From Candidatus Odyssella thessalonicensis L13 (lineage in GTDB: Bacteria > Pseudomonadota > Alphaproteobacteria > Paracaedibacterales > Paracaedibacteraceae), in contig NZ_AEWF01000001.1 in assembly GCF_000190415.1 (NCBI RefSeq), forward strand, positions 558,001 to 622,000: a DNA stretch of 64,000 nucleotides. The letters are read 5' to 3'. Under the pieces are notes generated by a model. The model was not told the origin of the DNA, did no database searches, and saw only the letters and a program-made list of their open reading frames with translations. Each line of letters begins with the position of its first letter. The stretch's first letter is position 1. Below are positions 58,827 through 64,000 of this stretch, one piece after another. A program made the translations under genes and the position numbers.

Positions 58827-60209
58827 ATGGCTAAAATATCAATAAAATATGTCTGTCAAGAGTGTGGCACCATCCACTCCAAATGGGGAGGCAAGTGTGA
58901 AGGCTGTGGCGCTTGGAACACCCTTCATGAAGAAGCCTTACAAGTTTCAAAAAACACCCCAGCACAGAAACGGAGCTATCTGGAATTTGTGTCTATTGAA
59001 TCGGAAACGCCAGGGGCCGACCGCTTACTGACAAACATGCAGGAATTTGATCGGGTTTGCGGGGGCGGCTTAGTTCCCGGAGCAGTATTATTGGTGGGCG
59101 GGGATCCAGGAATTGGCAAATCGACTTTGTTGTTACAAGTAGTCTCAAAGTTCTCCCAAAGCTATCGCTGTGCTTATGTCTCCGGTGAAGAAGCCGTCGG
59201 CCAAGTACGGATGCGAGCTAAACGTTTGGGCGTTGCTAACTCGGATAATTTACATTTAGCCTCCGCCACCAATGTGTCTGACATTTTAACCGCTTTGGAT
59301 AATCTCGAGCATCCGGTTAACCTGCTTATTATTGACTCCATTCAAACAATGACCAGTGCAGAAGTGGATTCTGCGCCCGGCACCGTTTCCCAAGTCAGAG
59401 TATGCACCCAAGAATTAATCAATTACGCTAAAACCAAGGGTATCATTGTTATCCTTGTGGGCCATGTAACCAAGGAAGGGGTTATTGCTGGTCCGCGGGT
59501 GCTCGAACATATGGTCGATACGGTTCTATATTTTGAAGGGGAACGGAATTACCATTACCGGATTCTGCGATCAGTAAAAAATCGTTTTGGGGCGACGGAT
59601 GAAATTGGCGTCTTTGAAATGACAGAACAAGGCCTGCAAGAAGTCTCTAATCCTTCGGCGTTGTTTTTAAATCAGCATGATTACCCGGTCAGCGGCTCAG
59701 CGATCTTTGCGGGCATGGAAGGGACCCGCCCTATCTTAATAGAGATTCAGGCTCTCGTCGCGCCGTCTCACTTGGCTACCCCGCGGCGGACCTCTGTCGG
59801 CTGGGATAGTAACCGCTTGGCTATGATTATTGCAGTTCTGGAATCTCGGTGCGGTTTATCTTTTGCCAATAAGGATGTGTTTTTAAATGTGGCCGGTGGC
59901 TTAAAGATCACAGAGCCAGCCTCCGATTTAGCAGTGGCAGCTGCTCTTACCTCCACCTTAAGCAATACTCCCGCTCCTGTAAAATCAGTGTTTTTTGGAG
60001 AAATTGGGCTTTCGGGTGAAGTCAGGGCCGTGAGCCAGTCAGAACTGCGACTTAAAGAGGCCGCAAAACTAGGCTTTGAGCAAGCTTTTTGTGGTAAAAT
60101 GGCCAAAGCTGGCTCCAATAAAGAGCTACAGATGACCTCCCTTAACTATCTAATCGAAATGATGGACATTTTCCCCCGTGGCGCTCATAGTAAAGTTAAA
60201 CTTGTCTAA
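58827..60209 (+). CDS. radA: DNA repair protein RadA
   Basis: A 460-residue RecA-like ATPase that drives branch migration during recombinational repair. The N-terminal zinc finger is Cys10-x2-Cys13 and Cys24-x2-Cys27. Walker A is GGDPGIGKSTLLLQ, and the RadA-specific KNRFG motif is in SVKNRFGATDEIGVFEM. The C-terminal Lon-like domain (about residues 280-450) contains GGLKITEPASDLAVAAAL. Length is standard. It is 13 bases upstream of cvpA, a common alphaproteobacterial pair. Confidence 0.95.
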   Translation: MAKISIKYVCQECGTIHSKWGGKCEGCGAWNTLHEEALQVSKNTPAQKRSYLEFVSIESETPGADRLLTNMQEFDRVCGGGLVPGAVLLVGGDPGIGKSTLLLQVVSKFSQSYRCAYVSGEEAVGQVRMRAKRLGVANSDNLHLASATNVSDILTALDNLEHPVNLLIIDSIQTMTSAEVDSAPGTVSQVRVCTQELINYAKTKGIIVILVGHVTKEGVIAGPRVLEHMVDTVLYFEGERNYHYRILRSVKNRFGATDEIGVFEMTEQGLQEVSNPSALFLNQHDYPVSGSAIFAGMEGTRPILIEIQALVAPSHLATPRRTSVGWDSNRLAMIIAVLESRCGLSFANKDVFLNVAGGLKITEPASDLAVAAALTSTLSNTPAPVKSVFFGEIGLSGEVRAVSQSELRLKEAAKLGFEQAFCGKMAKAGSNKELQMTSLNYLIEMMDIFPRGAHSKVKLV

Positions 60210-60222
60210 ATAAAGGCTTGAA

Positions 60223-61017
60223 ATGAATACAGTAGATTTTGTGATCCTTGGTATTATGGGCTTATCCTGTCTTATGGGTATAATTCGTGGCCTAACAAAA
60301 GAAGTGCTGAGTTTATTTACCTGGGCAGGCTCAGCATTAGCAGCTTATATCCTGTACCCTAGTGCTTCGGGATTGATGCGTTCCCATATTGCCAATCCGA
60401 TGATTGCGGATGGGGTTACAGCAGCCGCCTTATTTATCATCTTCCTTATTATCTTTGGGATTATTACAGTTGCCATCTCTAATGCGGTCAAAGACAGTAT
60501 GATGGGGGGATTAGATCGCTCCTTAGGCCTTGCCTTCGGGATCTTCCGCGGCATCTGTGTCGTCTGTGCCTTGGAAATTATTTTCAGTTTATTTATTGCG
60601 CGGGATAAACAATCGCCGACAATACAGCAGGCACGCTTTATTACAATGGTTCGCAATGGTGCTGATGAGATTGTAACAATGTTGCCAGCGAGCCTGCGTG
60701 ATATGATCTGGACCCAAACGCAGAAGATCCAAGGTATTGCTCCGCTGGCCGGCGATGTTAAAGATTTAATTTCCCATCATGACAAAGGATTGAAGAAGCC
60801 TTTTGAGCACCTCAAGCAACCGCAAAAACATCTTCCTGGCCTCACTCCTTCAAACAACCATAATCAAACCCATTTTAAAGATGAACATGTTGATCCAGAA
60901 AAGACAATGGAAGGGTTGTCCTCTTTAAAACCTCAAGCCACACAGTTGAAATCAGAGGGTGTCTATGATAACAGGCAACAAAGAGAACTTGACCGTTTGA
61001 TTGAGACCTCGGATTAG
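60223..61017 (+). CDS. cvpA: CvpA family inner membrane protein
   Basis: A 264-residue protein with four helices in the first 165 residues and the CvpA start: VDFVILGIMGLSCLMGIIRG followed by LTKEVLSLFTWAGSALAAYI. The loop GGLDRSLGLAFGIFRGICVV is the second family block. CvpA proteins are needed for colicin V export in E. coli and affect cell envelope homeostasis. The last 100 residues are hydrophilic, probably disordered and periplasmic or cytoplasmic, and show no motif. Sits in the radA operon. Confidence 0.9.
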   Translation: MNTVDFVILGIMGLSCLMGIIRGLTKEVLSLFTWAGSALAAYILYPSASGLMRSHIANPMIADGVTAAALFIIFLIIFGIITVAISNAVKDSMMGGLDRSLGLAFGIFRGICVVCALEIIFSLFIARDKQSPTIQQARFITMVRNGADEIVTMLPASLRDMIWTQTQKIQGIAPLAGDVKDLISHHDKGLKKPFEHLKQPQKHLPGLTPSNNHNQTHFKDEHVDPEKTMEGLSSLKPQATQLKSEGVYDNRQQRELDRLIETSD

Positions 61018-61122
61018 TAGGGCAAATAAATCCGCATAACTACGGTTTTAAATGTATTGTTTTTATCAATTAAAATGATTAGATTTAAGTTTAGTTAACA
61101 TATTAAATTTTCAGGACCATGT

Positions 61123-62253
61123 ATGTGTAGAGTTCTACGCACTTCTCTTATACTCTTATTAATGACAGGTGCGTGGGCAGACTCTTCTCCAAATCCCACC
61201 TTATGGCAGTCATTTAAAGGATACCTTTCCGGGAGAAGCTCTTCTATAAATGGTACCCCCAAAACCATCAGTGCGGCCACACCGGACAATAGCGTTCAAG
61301 TCGACAACCAAGAAGCAAAAACCGATGCCCCAAGTTTAGGTGTATGGGGCACAATTAATCGCTTCTTTCAGGCCCAAACCTCGACGCCCGAAGAACCACT
61401 CAAGACAACAGTTCCCAAAACTGAAAAGCAAGAAATCATGGCTAAAGTGGACCCGATTCCGGCGAACGAAGTATTTGAGCATAATACGCCTGAGAAGATT
61501 AAAGAAGCTGAGCATGCCCCTGAGCATACCATCACGCCTCATCGTGCCCGATATGTAATTACTCTTGAAAAGAATTATGGGGATGACATTTCGGATGCCA
61601 CAGGGGAAATGACGATCAATGTTTATGACACTGGCGACGGTTTAGTGTTTGAGCAAAACTCTAGCCTCATTATTTATAATGGCGACGGTGAAGGCGAGCG
61701 CATTCTTACCAATCTAGCCACCTGGCAAAATTATGAAGGAACACGGTATCGATTCAATTCGAGAACTGTCCGTAATGGTGAACAAGAAGAGATTATTAAA
61801 GGTGAAGCCTTAAAAGATCCTAAAGAAATGGTTACCCGGGTTACCTATTCTCGCCCTTCCGAGTCTGAAATTACCACCCCTTATGAAACTGTCTTCCCGC
61901 TTCATCATCTGATTCGCACTCTTGAGATGGCTAAGGCTGGTAAGTCTGTGGTCTCAGATGTCGTCTTTGATGGCAGCAGCGAAACCCATGAAGCAGTCAA
62001 CGTTGACACTTTACTGGGAGCCCCGAAACCCTCTGGCCTGAAAATCAAAACTGACAAAGAGGTTTTAACAAAGAACCAGTGGCCTATGCGGCTTGCAGTT
62101 TATGCCCCCGGGAGCAAAGGGCCTGAACCGGATTATGAGATGGTCCAAAAAGTTCTTGATTGTGGTGTGATTCAGGAAATGACGCTGGATTATGGTGCCT
62201 TTCAGGTCAAGGCCACTCTTGAAAAAATTGATTTCTATGACTCCAATAGGTAG
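61123..62253 (+). CDS. eipB: EipB-like (DUF1849) periplasmic cell envelope integrity protein
   Basis: A 376-residue exported protein: signal peptide VLRTSLILLLMTGAWA, a long disordered linker (residues 21-135, rich in Pro, Thr, Glu) and an EipB domain from about residue 137. Family blocks are ARYVITLEKNYGDDISDATG, VFEQNSSLIIYNGDGEGERI, TPYETVFPLHHLIRTLEMAK and MTLDYGAFQVKATLEKIDFY. EipB forms a spiral beta-barrel in the periplasm of alphaproteobacteria and supports envelope integrity. The mature part has only one Cys, so the disulfide described for Brucella EipB cannot form. The linker is longer than usual. Five bases separate it from the next gene. Confidence 0.85.
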   Translation: MCRVLRTSLILLLMTGAWADSSPNPTLWQSFKGYLSGRSSSINGTPKTISAATPDNSVQVDNQEAKTDAPSLGVWGTINRFFQAQTSTPEEPLKTTVPKTEKQEIMAKVDPIPANEVFEHNTPEKIKEAEHAPEHTITPHRARYVITLEKNYGDDISDATGEMTINVYDTGDGLVFEQNSSLIIYNGDGEGERILTNLATWQNYEGTRYRFNSRTVRNGEQEEIIKGEALKDPKEMVTRVTYSRPSESEITTPYETVFPLHHLIRTLEMAKAGKSVVSDVVFDGSSETHEAVNVDTLLGAPKPSGLKIKTDKEVLTKNQWPMRLAVYAPGSKGPEPDYEMVQKVLDCGVIQEMTLDYGAFQVKATLEKIDFYDSNR

Positions 62254-62258
62254 TTTGC

Positions 62259-62522
62259 ATGTCAGGTATTGTCAAGAAATCGGTTGATCTGTTTGGCCAT
62301 GCCACTTCTATTACCCTGGAGCAAGAATTTTGGGATGCTTTGAAACTGATTGCAACCAAGCAAGATAAATCAATTCGTCAATTGGTGCTTGAGATTGATC
62401 AACGTCGCCTTGAGAATCGCTCACCTCATAATTTATCCGGCAGTTTAAGGGTTTTTATTCTGCAATATTTTATGGAATTAGGTGTATTACAGCTTAAGGT
62501 ATCTGAGGAAGCCGGTAGTTAA
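62259..62522 (+). CDS. Ribbon-helix-helix protein (RHH_4 type)
   Basis: An 87-residue protein of the small alphaproteobacterial ribbon-helix-helix group. The family pattern is complete: VDLFGHATSITLEQEFWDAL, then IATKQDKSIRQLVLEIDQRR and NLSGSLRVFILQYF. The N-terminal strand HATSITL would form the DNA-contacting ribbon and the two following helices the dimer core. DNA-binding is expected from fold; targets unknown. It follows eipB by five bases and closes the radA-cvpA-eipB run. A hairpin at 62558-62582 follows. Confidence 0.85.
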   Translation: MSGIVKKSVDLFGHATSITLEQEFWDALKLIATKQDKSIRQLVLEIDQRRLENRSPHNLSGSLRVFILQYFMELGVLQLKVSEEAGS

Positions 62523-62557
62523 CCCGCCCCCCTTTATCAACCACAGCTAGAGACTCA

Positions 62558-62582
62558 AGACGAGGGCAACACGATCTCGTCT
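62558..62582 (+). terminator. Hairpin ending the radA-eipB-RHH run
   Basis: Stem AGACGAG/CTCGTCT (7 bp, 11-base loop) 36 bases after the RHH stop, followed by CTTATAATC. A modest terminator candidate. Confidence 0.45.
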
Positions 62583-62664
62583 CTTATAATCTACCCTATA
62601 TTTAATGAACCCAACTTATCTTGATACAAGAACCATTAATTCTAATAAATGATGGCAAAAAATA

Positions 62665-62685
62665 AGGCTCTCAGTTAGAGAGCCT
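62665..62685 (-). terminator. Terminator of the HAF-repeat gene
   Basis: Perfect 8-bp stem AGGCTCTC/GAGAGCCT with a 5-base loop. On the - strand it is followed by TATTTTTTG, a good U-tract, 55 bases beyond the stop at 62741. Confidence 0.75.
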
Positions 62686-62740
62686 CTCTTATTAACGCCT
62701 TAGGCATAAAATTATTGAAGTAACCTTATCGCTGAAGTTA

Positions 62741-64000
62741 TTATCCTTGCGACATTGAAGCCGAGCCTATAACAGGATTATTCTCCAATGCCAAAAGCTT
62801 GTCGCGGAGTTCAACCAGATCTAAGCGCGGCACGCGAGCATAGAATTTATAGAAAGGCTCGCTCCCGGTATTGCTGGGCGTAAAACAAGCTCCGATTTGA
62901 GTGCTAAGCATTCCCGTAAACTCTAGACCATTTTCGCTTACCCATTGTATACTCTCTAGTCCTAATTGATAACTAAAGGGCAAGGAGTAACTGCCGCTTT
63001 GGGGAATAAGCCCATACTGGTTAAGAACGCCATAGACGTAATGAGGGCGACCATTATACCAAATAATATTATGAGCTACACTCCTGTTACACTCATTTTC
63101 GGGTGATGGCCAAATATTTAAACTGCCTAGGATAACTTTCCCACTACTATTAATGGCATGAGCACTCAGACGAAGCTCCCTTAATTTGCTACTATCTGGT
63201 TGTGCAGCTGCCACAGAAGCAACCGTTGCCACAGGGGCATCCTGCTCTCCTAGAGCGCCATCATCCTCTACTAATTGTGGTAGCTGTGCTTCAGCATCGG
63301 TACTCGCTATTGCTCCAGCTGTTAATTCCTCAAGAATCATATGGTCATCTGAAAGATTATCTGCCTGGCCAGGAGTGTCAATAAGGTTAGGCTGCCTTTG
63401 AAGATTAAAATCAGAACCTATAGGCCTAATTAAAGTCTGATCTGCCGCGGCCCGCGCTAAATCCGGGAGATCCAAAAGCTGAGGATTCCCTCCTTCGCGG
63501 AGATTCCATAAGCAAGCCTTTTCCTTAAAGTTTTGGTCAGAAATCTCAACATAGCCAACCACTTTCGTACCTGAAGCATTAATGCCATACGCCCCACTTT
63601 GCTCTCGTCCCTGAGGGTCGCCGATATGAAGAGAATAAATCTGATTGACATTTTCAGACCTAAACCATACGAAGGCACGATTAGTATCTCGTAGATCTCC
63701 GGAACCAGCACCCGCTCTTCCAACAATAATGCTGGCATTCCAATTCGCAGCTGCAGGTTGGGACCATTCACTCCCGTGGCTAAAGACGGGCGCCTGCATT
63801 ATACCTTCATCCCGAGTAAATACAGTAGCGGGCATATCTCCGCGAGGAGCCGGCGCTGCCACTTGACCATAAACTGTCCTTCCATCATCACTCACACCAT
63901 TAAAGGAATAGACTTCTAATTCATTTTCGTCGCCATCTAGCAGATATGTCTCGCACTCATTCTGACAGAATGCATAGTTTTCATTTCTTATTTTATAAAC
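62741..64000 (-). CDS. HAF-repeat extracellular protein, 5' end beyond right edge
   Basis: The - strand frame stays open from the window edge (VYKIRNENYAFCQNECETY is the first visible stretch) to a stop at 62741, so at least 419 residues are visible and the start is missing; the GTG at 63895 is internal. The protein is beta-rich and shows HAF-type units, in which a G-x-S-x-D-G-x-x-V-x-G strand turn alternates with an AF-x-W strand: FNGVSDDGRTVYGQ, TNRAFVWFRSE, YGINASGTKVVGYVEI and KACLWNLREGG. HAF repeats form propeller-like extracellular domains, often in surface proteins. A Thr/Ala/Gln-rich stretch (residues near GEQDAPVATVASVAAAQ) splits the repeats. Role unknown. Confidence 0.75.
   Translation of the reverse strand, partial: VYKIRNENYAFCQNECETYLLDGDENELEVYSFNGVSDDGRTVYGQVAAPAPRGDMPATVFTRDEGIMQAPVFSHGSEWSQPAAANWNASIIVGRAGAGSGDLRDTNRAFVWFRSENVNQIYSLHIGDPQGREQSGAYGINASGTKVVGYVEISDQNFKEKACLWNLREGGNPQLLDLPDLARAAADQTLIRPIGSDFNLQRQPNLIDTPGQADNLSDDHMILEELTAGAIASTDAEAQLPQLVEDDGALGEQDAPVATVASVAAAQPDSSKLRELRLSAHAINSSGKVILGSLNIWPSPENECNRSVAHNIIWYNGRPHYVYGVLNQYGLIPQSGSYSLPFSYQLGLESIQWVSENGLEFTGMLSTQIGACFTPSNTGSEPFYKFYARVPRLDLVELRDKLLALENNPVIGSASMSQG

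Noticed and set aside
1-64000. tRNA, rRNA, tmRNA or prophage genes
   Set aside because: I looked through the spacers for tRNA T-arms, rRNA-like stretches and phage structural genes and found none convincing; a covariance-model search would settle this.

Overview
The window is chromosomal DNA of an alphaproteobacterium. The basis is a set of alphaproteobacterial gene neighbourhoods: ileS-lspA-DUF3035 lipoprotein-M16-M16, radA-cvpA-EipB (DUF1849)-ribbon-helix-helix, a TIGR01459-type HAD hydrolase next to gmk, and murC-murB. Between these housekeeping blocks lie many secreted proteins with eukaryotic-like modules (F-box, leucine-rich-repeat-like, Sel1-like) and decaying gene fragments. My inference is an amoeba- or protist-associated, possibly intracellular, lineage of the Holosporales/Paracaedibacter type. 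The order is an inference; the class is firmer.

Region 1 (1-9903, + strand) is the distal half of an aryl polyene (APE) pigment cluster: acyltransferase, MIO-type aromatic ammonia-lyase, thioesterase, LolA-like carrier, MMPL exporter, lipoprotein, ketosynthase, dehydratase, ketoreductase and second ketosynthase. Almost all of these genes overlap by a few bases, so they form one translationally coupled operon that makes the aryl polyene chain and moves it to the outer membrane. Region 2 (10485-13474, - strand) holds a truncated ClpK/ClpG-type N-domain protein, an HdeD protein and a YfdX protein. These three families also occur together on the enterobacterial transmissible locus of stress tolerance.

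Region 3 (14155-33501, interrupted by parC at 19615-21843) is an island of predicted exported proteins: a frameshifted LprI-domain protein, a secreted protein built from the middle of a flagellar hook protein (FlgE), a secreted F-box protein, two tandem LRR-like paralogues, a subtilase-like protein with Asp replaced by Glu, an F-box protein with about ten helical repeats, and an IS5-type transposase remnant. Region 4 is murC-murB (33941-36315, - strand), cut off from the rest of a division/cell-wall cluster. Region 5 (36526-42697) is a second secreted-protein island with a Sel1-repeat protein and a duplicated, Arg/Lys-rich C-terminal module.

Region 6 (43076-49602) is the ileS-lspA-lipoprotein-M16-M16 operon. 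Region 7 (50047-53760) has a 948-residue secreted protein with Pro/Ala-rich 42-bp tandem repeats and a small exported protein. Region 8 (53938-58510) has gmk and a HAD hydrolase on the - strand, then a cNMP-domain/DASS transporter (broken by one frameshift) next to a periplasmic substrate-binding protein. Region 9 (58827-62522) is radA-cvpA-eipB-RHH. A HAF-repeat protein runs off the right edge.

Two patterns run across the window. At least seven otherwise unrelated exported proteins carry Met-Glu or Met-Asp exactly at the predicted end of the signal peptide, encoded as GCN/TCN-ATG-GAN, as if signal peptides had been added in front of older start codons. Many spacers also hold coding-like fragments without starts. 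No rRNA, tRNA, CRISPR array or prophage was found.
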